Of a stretch of DNA of 64,000 bases, positions 1 to 8,861 are shown in pieces. This DNA is from Selenomonas sp. GTDB taxonomy: Bacteria; Bacillota; Negativicutes; Selenomonadales; Selenomonadaceae. The notes under the pieces are model-generated. The model was not told where the DNA came from and made no database searches. It saw only the letters and a list, made by a program, of their open reading frames with translations. How positions within the stretch are numbered: the stretch's first letter is position 1; each line of letters opens with the position of its first letter. The translations under genes were made by a program, and so were the position numbers. The DNA is taken from assembly GCA_018052705.1 (NCBI GenBank), contig JAGPMW010000010.1, positions 1 through 64,000 on the forward strand, given 5' to 3'.

Positions 1-2
1 AG

Positions 3-92
3 CGTCCACGCCGTATTTTAGGCTACCATTCTCCCACAGAACTATTTGATACATTCCTCGACGAGGTTTATTCTATTGATAATGTTTCTTGA
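3..92 (+). CDS. C-terminal end of an IS30-family transposase (partial, cut by window edge)
   Basis: The first 29 codons in this frame read into a stop at 90-92 and resemble the end of IS30-family DDE transposases: an Arg/Pro-rich start, then LGYHSPTELFDTFL, which matches the usual 'RPRK.LG(Y/W).TP.E.F' tail. Only the tail is inside the window, so whether the gene is intact cannot be judged. It lies just upstream of the promoter of the activator gene, so the element's insertion point may shape that promoter. The assignment rests on one short motif. Confidence 0.6.
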   Translation, partial: RPRRILGYHSPTELFDTFLDEVYSIDNVS

Positions 93-102
93 TTATATTT
101 TT

Positions 103-127
103 GTTCAATTTCAACTTGCAATTTACC
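103..127 (+). repeat. Possible right terminal repeat of the IS30-like element
   Basis: About ten bases after the transposase stop lies an AT-rich stretch (GTTCAATTTCAACTTGCAAT and following bases) of the kind seen at the ends of IS30-family elements. The left end is outside the window, so the inverted repeat and target duplication cannot be confirmed. Confidence 0.3.
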
Positions 128-145
128 CTTATGTAACAATTACAC

Positions 146-174
146 TTGCACCGCATGGGGGAATAGGTTAAAAT
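146..174 (+). promoter_or_regulatory. Sigma-A-type promoter for the activator gene
   Basis: TTGCAC and TAAAAT are separated by exactly 17 nt. The predicted transcription start is near 181, which leaves a leader of about 55 nt before the ATG at 237. It lies just beyond the possible IS end. Confidence 0.6.
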
Positions 175-236
175 ATGAAAAGACCCTGAAAGTGAGTGGG
201 TCTTGTTCTATATGCATTTTTTCAGGTGGTGAAAAC

Positions 237-3200
237 ATGAAATCGATACTAAATGTAGGCATTGATGTAGGTTCTACAACAATCAAACTGGTCGTTCTGG
301 ACCATGAGAAGAATATTCTCTATAAGAACTATGCCCGTCATTTCTCGGAAATCGGCAATGCTTTGCAGGAAAACCTCACACATTTAAAAAGCATTGTAGG
401 CGAACAGAAATTTTCTTTTGCCCTGACTGGTTCTGCGGGAATGGGAATTGCGCAGCGTATCGGTCTGCCGTTTGTGCAGGAAGTCATTGCCTGTGCGGCT
501 GCCGTTAAGCAGCTGATCCCCCAGACGGATACCGTCGTGGAGCTTGGCGGCGAGGATGCTAAGATCACGTACTTCGGCGATGCGCCGGAGCAGCGCATGA
601 ATGGTGTCTGTGCCGGTGGTACGGGATCGTTTATTGACCATATGGCCTCGCTGCTCTCGACGGATGCGCCGGGACTCGATGAACTGGCTGCTAAAGGCAG
701 GCAGATTTATACGATTGCTTCCCGCTGTGGTGTGTTTGCCAAGACCGATATCCAGGCATTGATGAATGATGGTGCAGAGAAAGCAGATATTGCTTTGTCC
801 ATTTTTCAGGCTGTTGTGAATCAGACTATTGGTAATCTGGCACAGGGGCGTCCCATCGATGGGCATGTTGCGTTCCTTGGTGGACCGCTGCATTTCCTGC
901 CGGAACTGCGCAAGCGCTTCATCGAGACCTTGAAGCTCGATGATGAGCATGTGGTGAATGTCGACTATGGCAACTATTTTGTTGCGATGGGGGCCGCACT
1001 CTCAGACGAGGCACAGTCTATTGATGTCGTGCAGCTCGAGAGCAGCATTCAGCGGGCGAAAGAAGCCGCTGCCGGTGAGACGCGAAAAGCCGATTTTACC
1101 TTGTTCGAGGATGAAGAGGATTACCGGAATTTCCGGGAGCGCCATGACAAGGATAAGGTTCAACGCGGCGATTTTGCCAGCTACGCTGGTCCCGTCTATG
1201 TCGGTATTGATGCCGGCTCGACGACGACGAAGATTACTGCTATTGGCCGCGATAAGGAAATTCTCTATACTTCTTATGGCAGCAATGAAGGTTCGCCGCT
1301 CAAAACTGTCGTTAAAGAAATGAAGGAATTCTACAAGGCGATGCCAGACAAGGCCTGGCTTGCCAGCACGATGACGACCGGCTATGGCGAGGCTATTATC
1401 AAAGCCGCCATCCATGCAGATGGCGGCGAAGTAGAGACCTTTGCTCATCTGCGGGCGGCACAGGAATTCTGCCCCGAGGTCACGTTTGTCCTCGATATCG
1501 GCGGCCAGGATATGAAGTGCTTCTTCGTTAAGGATGGCAGCATCGGCAGCATTACGCTCAATGAGGCTTGCTCAGCCGGCTGCGGATCGTTCATTCAGAA
1601 CTTTGCCGAAGGTCTGCATATGACACCGGCAGAGTTTGCGGCCAAAGCCGTGGGGTCGGCAGCACCGGTGGACCTCGGAACCCGCTGTACGGTATTCATG
1701 AACTCTAAAGTAAAGCAGGCACAGAAGGAAGGGGCCGAAGTAGCAGATATCTCAGCTGGTATTGCGTTTTCGGTCATCAAGAATGCGCTGTTTAAAGTCA
1801 TGCAGCTTAAGGATGTCCGTGAACTGGGCGATCACATTGTCGTGCAGGGCGGAACTTTCTATAATGATGCTGTGCTGCGCTGCATGGAGAAACTGCTGGA
1901 CCGCGACGTTATCCGCCCGGATATTGCCGGGCTTATGGGTGCTTATGGTGCGGCCATACTGGCGCTGGAAAGCGGTCAGGAGAAATCGACGATCTTGTCG
2001 GCTGAAGCCCTGGATACTTTTTCCGTGGATACCAGTTCGTATCGTTGCAATAGCTGTGGCAACAAGTGCCTGATTACCATGCAGAAATTCCCGGATGGCA
2101 GTAAATACTTTACTGGCAACCGCTGTGAACGCGGTATTGGCGGTGAAAAAACGACCGAAGCCGAGACGCCTAATATCTACGCGTACAAGTATAAACGTGT
2201 GTTCCGGCATTATCGCCCGCTGGAGCAGCCGAAGCGGGGCCGGATCGGTATTCCGCGCGTGCTCAATATGTATGAAGACTATCCGTTCTGGTTTACGTTC
2301 CTGACCTCTCTGGGCTATCAGGTTGTGCTGTCGGGCAAATCCAGTGCGAAGATGTATTACAAGGGGATGGCGACAGTGCCCTCTGATTCCTTGTGCTATC
2401 CTGCCAAGATCGCACATGGGCATATCGTCGATCTGATCGAGAAGGGTGTCACAAAGATATTTTATCCGTGTGAACCATATAATATGGAAGATGAAGTCAA
2501 TGGATCAGACAATCATTTCAATTGTCCGATTGTGGCTTCCTATGCAGAGAATATCCGGGGGAATATGGATATTCTGCGTGAGAAGCATATCGATTTCATC
2601 CAGCCTTTCCTGCCAATCCATGATCGCAAACGCTTGATTCAGCGCCTGTATGAAGAACTGGGAGAGCGGGAGAAGCTTGGCAAGCCGGAAATCACGGCGG
2701 CGGTAGAGGCTGCTTATGCGGAGCTCGATCATTATCGGCAGGATGTTCGTGACTATGGGCAGAAGATCCTGGACCGCATTGAAAAAACTGGTGAACAGGC
2801 TATCCTGCTGGTCGGGCGTCCCTATCATATCGATCCAGAGATCAATCACGGAATCCCGGAGATGATTCAGTCTTATAAGCTGCCAGTCTTATCGGAGGAT
2901 GCTGTATATCATATTCCTGTCAAGGCGGCACGGCTTCAGGTGGTTAATCAGTGGAGTTACCATGCTCGTCTCTATCATGCGGCTCAGTTTGCAGCCGAGC
3001 ATCAGAATCTGACATTGATTCAGTTCAGCTCCTTTGGCTGTGGTCTGGATGCGTTGACAACAGGTCAGGTCAAGGAAATTCTCGAGCAGCATCACCGCAT
3101 CTATACGATGATCAAGCTCGATGAAGTGTCGAATCTCGGTGCGGCCCGTATCCGTCTGCGTTCCCTGATGGCAGCGCTGGCTCGTCGAACGCCGGTGCCC

Positions 3201-4523
3201 TACGAGGAAATGCCAACAATCGAACGGCCGCATTTCACTGAGGAATGCAAGGCTGTGCATACAATTCTTGCCCCACAGATGGCGCCCATTCATTTCGAGT
3301 TGTTCCAGACGGCGCTTCAGAGTCATGGCTATCGGGTGGTCATCCCGCCGATGCCGGGCAAAGAAGCCATTGATACCGGATTGCGTTATGTCAACAACGA
3401 CATGTGCTATCCAGCCATTGTTGTTATCGGCCAGCTGATATCAGCTCTGAAGTCAGGCATGAGCGATCCAGATCATACCAGCATTATGTTGTTTCAGACC
3501 TGTGGGGCCTGCCGGGCAACGAATTATCTGAGTGTGCTGCGTCAGGCGCTGAAATATGCGGGGTTCCCGCAGGTTCCCGTTTTTGCCGTTCATGGCATGA
3601 AAGACGAGACGGATGCATTTCAGATGGACCGCGGTATGCTGACCGATGCCATCAAGGCCGCTGTTTATGGCGATACGTTGATGAATGTGCGTAATCGCAC
3701 TTTGCCATATGAGCTGACCAAAGGCTCAACGCAGGCGCTTTTCCGTAAATGGATGGAGCGCTGCAAAGAAGAGCTGCAGCATGGCAGTTATTTCAAGTTC
3801 CGGAAGAACATCCGGGCGCTGGTTCGCGATTTCGATAATCTGCCAGTGGATGAGGAGCTTTGGAAGCCGAAGGTCGGCATCGTCGGTGAAATTCTGGCCA
3901 AGTATCATCCGGTAGCCAATAATCATATTGAACAGGTGCTGGTCGACGAAGGGGCCGAAGTAGTCATGCCGGACTTTGTGGATTTCTTCCTATACTCAGC
4001 CTATGATGCGATCGCCAAGCATGATCTGCTGGCAGGGAAATACAAGGATGAGTTGTTCGGCAAGATGTTCATTAAGTTCATCGAATTCTTCCGCCAGCCA
4101 ATGCGCAAGGCACTTATGGAGAGCCGTCGTTTCCTGCCGCCACATACGATTTATCAGACGGCTGAACTTGCTTCGCGCCATGTGAGCCTTGGCAATATGG
4201 CTGGTGAAGGCTGGTTCCTGACCGGCGAGATGGTCAAGCTGATCGATGAAGGCGTGCCGAATGTGGTCTGCCTGCAGCCGTTTGGCTGCCTCCCAAATCA
4301 CATCACTGGTAAGGGCGTCATGCATGAGCTGCGCGACAGTTATAAAGGAGCAAACATTACGGCTATCGACTGTGATGCAGGTTCCTCCGAGGTCAATCAG
4401 CTGAACCGGATCAAACTGATGCTGGCTGTGGCCAAGGAACGGGGACCAAAACATAAGGTGACTGTCGATCAGGAGGACGTGGCCGACAGCCTGTCCGAAT
4501 CACGGACAGTGCCTGTGAACTGA
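237..4523 (+). CDS. Fused 2-hydroxyacyl-CoA dehydratase activator/dehydratase-like protein (BcrAD/BadFG + HgdB-like)
   Basis: A 1428-residue member of the large acyl-CoA dehydratase activase family. Two ASKHA ATPase domains are visible: GIDVGSTTIK near residue 8 and GIDAGSTTTK near residue 322. Each is followed by a glycine/cysteine motif (VCAGGTGSF near 125, ACSAGCGSF near 444) where the activator dimer would bind a [4Fe-4S] cluster. A Cys cluster, CNSCGNKC, follows near 604. The second half resembles the DUF2229/HgdB-like dehydratase regions. In the studied two-component family the activator hydrolyses ATP to pass a low-potential electron to a dehydratase. The substrate of these giant fusions is unknown. 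The ATG at 237 follows AGGTGG with good spacing, so the upstream in-frame ATG at 192 is unlikely. It is monocistronic with its own promoter and terminator. Confidence 0.85.
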   Translation: MKSILNVGIDVGSTTIKLVVLDHEKNILYKNYARHFSEIGNALQENLTHLKSIVGEQKFSFALTGSAGMGIAQRIGLPFVQEVIACAAAVKQLIPQTDTVVELGGEDAKITYFGDAPEQRMNGVCAGGTGSFIDHMASLLSTDAPGLDELAAKGRQIYTIASRCGVFAKTDIQALMNDGAEKADIALSIFQAVVNQTIGNLAQGRPIDGHVAFLGGPLHFLPELRKRFIETLKLDDEHVVNVDYGNYFVAMGAALSDEAQSIDVVQLESSIQRAKEAAAGETRKADFTLFEDEEDYRNFRERHDKDKVQRGDFASYAGPVYVGIDAGSTTTKITAIGRDKEILYTSYGSNEGSPLKTVVKEMKEFYKAMPDKAWLASTMTTGYGEAIIKAAIHADGGEVETFAHLRAAQEFCPEVTFVLDIGGQDMKCFFVKDGSIGSITLNEACSAGCGSFIQNFAEGLHMTPAEFAAKAVGSAAPVDLGTRCTVFMNSKVKQAQKEGAEVADISAGIAFSVIKNALFKVMQLKDVRELGDHIVVQGGTFYNDAVLRCMEKLLDRDVIRPDIAGLMGAYGAAILALESGQEKSTILSAEALDTFSVDTSSYRCNSCGNKCLITMQKFPDGSKYFTGNRCERGIGGEKTTEAETPNIYAYKYKRVFRHYRPLEQPKRGRIGIPRVLNMYEDYPFWFTFLTSLGYQVVLSGKSSAKMYYKGMATVPSDSLCYPAKIAHGHIVDLIEKGVTKIFYPCEPYNMEDEVNGSDNHFNCPIVASYAENIRGNMDILREKHIDFIQPFLPIHDRKRLIQRLYEELGEREKLGKPEITAAVEAAYAELDHYRQDVRDYGQKILDRIEKTGEQAILLVGRPYHIDPEINHGIPEMIQSYKLPVLSEDAVYHIPVKAARLQVVNQWSYHARLYHAAQFAAEHQNLTLIQFSSFGCGLDALTTGQVKEILEQHHRIYTMIKLDEVSNLGAARIRLRSLMAALARRTPVPYEEMPTIERPHFTEECKAVHTILAPQMAPIHFELFQTALQSHGYRVVIPPMPGKEAIDTGLRYVNNDMCYPAIVVIGQLISALKSGMSDPDHTSIMLFQTCGACRATNYLSVLRQALKYAGFPQVPVFAVHGMKDETDAFQMDRGMLTDAIKAAVYGDTLMNVRNRTLPYELTKGSTQALFRKWMERCKEELQHGSYFKFRKNIRALVRDFDNLPVDEELWKPKVGIVGEILAKYHPVANNHIEQVLVDEGAEVVMPDFVDFFLYSAYDAIAKHDLLAGKYKDELFGKMFIKFIEFFRQPMRKALMESRRFLPPHTIYQTAELASRHVSLGNMAGEGWFLTGEMVKLIDEGVPNVVCLQPFGCLPNHITGKGVMHELRDSYKGANITAIDCDAGSSEVNQLNRIKLMLAVAKERGPKHKVTVDQEDVADSLSESRTVPVN

Positions 4524-4565
4524 AGCAGCTCTGTAGATTGCCGAAGTGCAGTCGACAGGGAGCAG

Positions 4566-4610
4566 AACAGGATGGATATCCGCTATTTTACGGGTATCCG
4601 TCCTGTTTTT
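4566..4610 (+). terminator. Rho-independent terminator after the activator gene
   Basis: A 16-bp stem (AACAGGATGGATATCC with its complement, two G-U pairs) and a 10-nt loop run directly into TTTTT. Confidence 0.85.
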
Positions 4611-4742
4611 GTGTTTTGGCTAATTGGCATTTTATTTCATTTTTTAATAAAAATAATAAGTATATTGCTGTAATATAACAATTAGTTGCATTATTATAAT
4701 GGATATGATAGTCTTAAGGCGTATAGGAAGATCCTACGATTC

Positions 4743-4779
4743 AGCCAAAGGAAACGATGAGCTTTTTCTTATTTTGGCT
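4743..4779 (+). promoter_or_regulatory. Inverted repeat in the nagB leader
   Basis: AGCCAAA and TTTGGCT form a 7-bp inverted repeat 36 bp before the nagB start codon. The AT-rich 4613-4742 stretch must hold the nag promoter, but no convincing -35/-10 pair with 17-nt spacing was found. A short TAGGA-aga-TCCTA repeat lies just upstream. The role (operator or leader hairpin) is open. Confidence 0.3.
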
Positions 4780-4814
4780 GGCAGAGAAGCTGTAAATTTA
4801 GGAGGATGTGTAGT

Positions 4815-5576
4815 ATGCGTATTATTGTAACGGACTCATATAAGGACATGAGTCTTGAAGCGACAAAAATTGTAGCGGGGCAGATCTATCTGAAACCCAA
4901 TAGCGTGCTGGGGCTGGCTACTGGCAGCACGCCACTGGGCATGTATGAGAATCTGGTAGCAATTCATAAGACTGTCGGACTTGATTTTTCCCAGTCTACG
5001 TCATTTAACCTGGATGAATATATCGGTATGCCGCCGGAAAATCCGCAGAGTTATCATTATTTCATGCATAAGAACTTTTTTGACCTTATCAATATGAAAT
5101 CAGAAAATATTTTTATTCCGGATGGCATGGCTGAGGATGTAATTTGTGCCGGTAAAGCTTATGATGCGCTGATCCGTCAGAAAGGAGGGATCGATCTGCA
5201 GGTTCTGGGAATCGGCCAGAATGCTCATATCGGCTTCAATGAACCGGATGTGAAGTTTGAAGCGACGACGCATAAGGTTAAGCTGGACGATGAGACAATC
5301 CAGGCCAATTCGCGTTTTTTCCAGGATGAAAAAGATGTTCCGCGTTATGCCATCAGCATGGGCATTAAGACCATTATGCTGGCTCGTAAGGTGATTCTGC
5401 TGGCTAGTGGGAAAAACAAAGCAGAAGCTGTATATAAGGCGGTATGCAGCAGCGTAAGTCCGGCTGCGCCGGCATCTATCCTGCAGCTGCATCAGGATGT
5501 GACCGTGATTGTTGACCACGAGGCGGCCTCACAGCTGCCGAAAGAGTATCAGGCCGGCAATCTGGATATCGGCTAA
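4815..5576 (+). CDS. nagB: Glucosamine-6-phosphate deaminase
   Basis: A 253-residue enzyme that converts glucosamine-6-phosphate to fructose-6-phosphate and ammonia, the last step of amino-sugar catabolism. The family's phosphate loop LATGSTPLG, the NLDEY segment and the GIGQNAHIGFNEP active-site segment are present. The ATG at 4815 is preceded by GGAGG at 4801-4805 with ideal spacing. The ATG at 4806 would abut that site and is rejected. It heads the operon nagB-nagE-IIA-nagA, which imports N-acetylglucosamine and carries it into glycolysis. Confidence 0.95.
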   Translation: MRIIVTDSYKDMSLEATKIVAGQIYLKPNSVLGLATGSTPLGMYENLVAIHKTVGLDFSQSTSFNLDEYIGMPPENPQSYHYFMHKNFFDLINMKSENIFIPDGMAEDVICAGKAYDALIRQKGGIDLQVLGIGQNAHIGFNEPDVKFEATTHKVKLDDETIQANSRFFQDEKDVPRYAISMGIKTIMLARKVILLASGKNKAEAVYKAVCSSVSPAAPASILQLHQDVTVIVDHEAASQLPKEYQAGNLDIG

Positions 5577-5631
5577 GAATATTGGGGAAAATAATTGCAT
5601 ATGGATTTATTTATAAGTGAGGAGGATATTC

Positions 5632-7008
5632 ATGGGAAACTGGTTTGAAAAATTACAGAGCATCGGCAAAGCACTCATGCTGCCGATTGCTGTACTGCCG
5701 GCAGCGGCACTGCTGCTCCGTCTTGGTGCTCCGGATGTACTGGACATTCCATTTATTACTAAGGCTGGTGGTGCTATATTTGATAATCTGGCATTGATTT
5801 TTGCTATCGGCATTGGTGTCGGGCTGGCCAAGGATAACAATGGTGCAGCTGGTCTGGCCGGCGGTATTGGCTATCTGATTCTGACCGCAGGCCTCAAAGC
5901 CATCGATAAGGATCTTAATATGAGTGTTCTGGCTGGTATCATCAGTGGTATTGAAGCAGGTATGCTCTATAATCGTTTTCATGCCATTAAGCTGCCAGAA
6001 TTTCTGGGCTTTTTTGGCGGGCGGCGTTTTGTGCCGATCGCTACTGCTGTGACATCCATCATTCTGGCGGCGATATTCGGCGTGATCTGGGGTCCATGTC
6101 AGGCCGCAATACATGCTGTTGGTGAGTGGATCATTGGTGCTGGTGTAGTCGGTACTTTCGTCTATGGTGTATTGAACCGTTTGTTGATCCCGATTGGGCT
6201 GCATCACATCCTGAACAGCTTCATCTGGTTTGTATTTGGTGAGTACACAACTCCGGCCGGCGTCGTTGCTACCGGTGATCTCAATCGTTTCTTTGCCGGC
6301 GACCCGAATGCAGGTATGTTTATGGGTGGCTTCTATATCATGATGATGTTTGGTATGCCGGCGGTAGCACTGGCGATGTATCGTGCTGCTAAACCGGAGA
6401 ATCGTTCGAAAGTGGGCGGCGCGCTGGCGTCCGTAGCATTCACGGCTTTCCTGACTGGTATAACGGAACCAATCGAGTTTATGTTCATGTTCCTGGCACC
6501 GGGACTGTATGCCGTCCATGCAGTACTTACTGGTATTGCGCTGTCGGTATCTTATTCGCTCGGCATTCTGCACGGCTTCGGATTCTCAGCCGGTTTCATC
6601 GATTATGTCCTGAACTGGGGGCTGGCGACCAAGCCGATGCTGATCATCCCGGTCGGACTGGTATTTGCCGTTATTTATTATATCATCTTCAGCTGGGCTA
6701 TCCGTCATTTTGACATTCCGACAATCGGGCGTTATGATGAGGAAGCGACGATTGATGAGAATGCTGATATGAATGAATACACGCAGCAGATGATCGAGAA
6801 ACTGGGCGGCCTTGATAACCTTGCGGAAGTCGGTTCGTGCATTACGCGTCTGCGTCTTAAAGTCGTTGATGCGGAAAAGATTGATGAGGCAGCATTGAAG
6901 TCCATGGGGGCCAAAGGCATCATCAAAAAAGGTACGGCTGTACAGGTGGTCATCGGTACCCGGGCAGAACTCATAGCCAATGAGATCAATGCGTCCATGA
7001 AAAAGTAA
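5632..7008 (+). CDS. nagE: N-acetylglucosamine-type PTS permease, EIICB
   Basis: A 458-residue membrane protein with an N-terminal EIIC domain of about ten hydrophobic segments (residues 10-370), followed by an EIIB domain. The phosphorylated Cys lies in SCITRLRLKV. The GITEPIEF motif of glucose-family EIIC proteins is present. The specificity (GlcNAc rather than glucose) follows from its position between nagB and nagA. The EIIA domain that E. coli NagE carries at its C-terminus is a separate downstream gene here. The ATG at 5632 has a GAGGAGG site upstream, which is better than the GTG at 5617. Confidence 0.92.
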   Translation: MGNWFEKLQSIGKALMLPIAVLPAAALLLRLGAPDVLDIPFITKAGGAIFDNLALIFAIGIGVGLAKDNNGAAGLAGGIGYLILTAGLKAIDKDLNMSVLAGIISGIEAGMLYNRFHAIKLPEFLGFFGGRRFVPIATAVTSIILAAIFGVIWGPCQAAIHAVGEWIIGAGVVGTFVYGVLNRLLIPIGLHHILNSFIWFVFGEYTTPAGVVATGDLNRFFAGDPNAGMFMGGFYIMMMFGMPAVALAMYRAAKPENRSKVGGALASVAFTAFLTGITEPIEFMFMFLAPGLYAVHAVLTGIALSVSYSLGILHGFGFSAGFIDYVLNWGLATKPMLIIPVGLVFAVIYYIIFSWAIRHFDIPTIGRYDEEATIDENADMNEYTQQMIEKLGGLDNLAEVGSCITRLRLKVVDAEKIDEAALKSMGAKGIIKKGTAVQVVIGTRAELIANEINASMKK

Positions 7009-7032
7009 GGAATATAGGAAGAGGTGGCAGTA

Positions 7033-7497
7033 GTGTTTGGTTTCGGCAAAAAGAAAATCACGGTAGCGGCGCCAGTGGCCGGCAGCCTGATCGATATTAC
7101 GGATGTGAAGGATGAGGTCTTTTCCTCAAAAATGATGGGTGATGGGTTTGCCGTTGAGCCGGAGGGCGACACAATCGTGGCGCCCTGTGATGGTAAGATC
7201 GTGCTGCTGGCCCATACGCTGCATGCTGTTGCCATCGAGCATGAGGGAGTCGAGCTGTTAATCCATATCGGCCTCGAAACGGTCGAACTTGACGGCAAGG
7301 GCTTCACAGCCAGCGTCAGTAATGGCGATATGGTGAAAAAAGGCGATGCGCTGATCCAGTTTGATCCGGCTTACCTGACTGCACAGCAGAAACCGCTGAC
7401 GACTATGATCGTCATTACGAATATGGATGAGCGCGTTAAATCTTTGGAAAAAGATTTGCATGATACAGACAAGGTACTGACCATTCAGGTGAAATGA
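7033..7497 (+). CDS. PTS glucose-family EIIA protein
   Basis: A cytoplasmic phosphocarrier of about 154 residues that passes phosphate from HPr to the EIIB domain of the preceding permease. It shows the typical AP(V)AG start, the KMMGDGFAVEP loop and the His-containing LLIHIGLETV segment with the phospho-accepting His. The start is uncertain. The AGGAAGAGG site at about 7017-7024 suits the GTG at 7033 better than the GTG at 7024. It sits 24 nt after nagE and completes the split EII complex. Confidence 0.9.
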   Translation: MFGFGKKKITVAAPVAGSLIDITDVKDEVFSSKMMGDGFAVEPEGDTIVAPCDGKIVLLAHTLHAVAIEHEGVELLIHIGLETVELDGKGFTASVSNGDMVKKGDALIQFDPAYLTAQQKPLTTMIVITNMDERVKSLEKDLHDTDKVLTIQVK

Positions 7498-7511
7498 GAG
7501 AAGGAACATAA

Positions 7512-8684
7512 ATGAAGGCAATCATCAACAGTACGGCAATCCTGCCCAATGAACAGGGGGATTTCCGTGCCGTGGAAGATGTGGCAATCCTCTATGGGGA
7601 AAAGATCGAGCGCATTCTTCCTATGGCGGAGTTTCAGCAGACAGCAGCCGTGGAATCAATATACGATGCGGGGGGCGGCTATGTGTCACCTGGCTTTATC
7701 AATATCCATATTCATGGCTGTGTCGGCTATGATGCCATGGATGATGATGCCAGGGCACTGCCAGCAATGCAGGAATTTCAGGCAACGACCGGTGTGACGT
7801 CATTTTATCCAACGACAATGACCTATGATTTCCCAACGATTTACCGGGCACTTGACCGTGTGCGGCAGGCGATGGCGGGAGCTGCCCAGGGAGCGCGGAT
7901 TTCAGGCTGTCATATGGAAGGACCCTTCATCAACCTGCAGTTCAAAGGCGCTCAGGCGGGGGAAAATATCACCCGAGCTGATTTTGCGGCGATTGAGCCT
8001 TATCAGGATATCGTGAAACTCATTACGCTGGCTCCGGAAATGCTGGAGGGGGATTATCAGTTCCTGGATCAGTGCCGGAAAGCCGGTATCATAGTATCCT
8101 GCGGCCATAGCGCTGTGGACTATGATACGGCAGTAGATGTTATCACTCATCATGGGGCAGCGCATATTACGCATTTATTCAACGGAATGCCGGTAATGCA
8201 TCATCGCCAGCCGGGGCTGGTCGGTGCGGCATTGGATACGATGGCGAACTGCGAGCTGATTGCCGACAATGTTCATTCGCATCCTGCAGCGCAGCGGATT
8301 GTTTATCATGCCAAACAGGGAAAGCATATTATCCTGATTACAGACTCAATGCGGGCCTGTGGATTGGCTGATGGAGAATCTGAGCTTGGCGGGCAGAAGG
8401 TCTTTGTCAAGGGAACTCATGCGACGCTGGCTGACGGTACGATTGCCGGCAGTGTTCTGCGTATGAATGATGCCGTAGCGATATTTGCGGAAAACACCGG
8501 GGCACCGCTGTCCGCTGTCATTGGGATGGTCACGAGAACACCGGCTGAAGAGCTGGGAATCTATGACCGGACAGGTTCACTTACTACCGGGAAATTGGCA
8601 GATATCACGATCCTGAACCAGCAGCTTAAGGTTCAGGCGACTATCGTCGCGGGACAGATGGTCTATTCGCGCAAACAAGAATAA
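7512..8684 (+). CDS. nagA: N-acetylglucosamine-6-phosphate deacetylase
   Basis: A 390-residue amidohydrolase that removes acetate from GlcNAc-6-P to give the substrate of NagB. It shows the metal-binding HIHG motif, the HMEGPFI glutamate, the histidines of CGHSA and THLFNGM, and the catalytic Asp in ILITDSM. Length is normal for the family. It is the last gene of the nag operon, 14 nt after the EIIA gene and just before a strong terminator. Confidence 0.95.
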   Translation: MKAIINSTAILPNEQGDFRAVEDVAILYGEKIERILPMAEFQQTAAVESIYDAGGGYVSPGFINIHIHGCVGYDAMDDDARALPAMQEFQATTGVTSFYPTTMTYDFPTIYRALDRVRQAMAGAAQGARISGCHMEGPFINLQFKGAQAGENITRADFAAIEPYQDIVKLITLAPEMLEGDYQFLDQCRKAGIIVSCGHSAVDYDTAVDVITHHGAAHITHLFNGMPVMHHRQPGLVGAALDTMANCELIADNVHSHPAAQRIVYHAKQGKHIILITDSMRACGLADGESELGGQKVFVKGTHATLADGTIAGSVLRMNDAVAIFAENTGAPLSAVIGMVTRTPAEELGIYDRTGSLTTGKLADITILNQQLKVQATIVAGQMVYSRKQE

Positions 8685-8691
8685 ACAAATA

Positions 8692-8744
8692 AAAACAGAC
8701 CACCGACTGCGATCTATTCAGATTGCAATCGGTGGTCTGTTTTT
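8692..8744 (+). terminator. Terminator of the nag operon
   Basis: AAACAGACCACCGA and TCGGTGGTCTGTTT form a long stem with inner pairing (TGCGATCT/AGATTGCA), followed by a T-run. The A-rich start means it may also act on the other strand. Confidence 0.9.
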
Positions 8745-8763
8745 GGTAATTCACAAAACTTCA

Positions 8764-8777
8764 AGGACACGTGTCCT
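8764..8777. promoter_or_regulatory. 14-bp perfect palindrome upstream of the pur promoter
   Basis: AGGACACGTGTCCT is a perfect palindrome ending 8 bp before the -35 box. It does not resemble the B. subtilis PurBox. The same GGACA-N2-TGTCC pattern recurs before the chemoreceptor gene (18588-18599). The regulator is unknown. Confidence 0.5.
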
Positions 8778-8785
8778 GAATTTGG

Positions 8786-8814
8786 TTGACAGTTAGAAAA
8801 AATCCCGTTATCAT
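8786..8814 (+). promoter_or_regulatory. Sigma-A promoter of the purine operon
   Basis: A perfect TTGACA and a TATCAT are separated by 17 nt. The predicted start is near 8821, giving a leader of about 40 nt. That is too short for a purine riboswitch, and no PurR-type box is seen. Confidence 0.8.
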
Positions 8815-8861
8815 GGAGAGGTAGGTTGTTCACTATTATTTTATGGGAGACGATAAAATCC

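Noticed and set aside
5653-6573. 306-codon antisense frame inside nagE
   Set aside because: Shadow of a membrane-protein gene; composition rich in Gln, His and Thr with no family features.
8745-8861. Purine riboswitch or PurBox in the pur leader
   Set aside because: The leader after the predicted start is about 40 nt, too short for the aptamer, and no CGAA-type PurBox pair is present.
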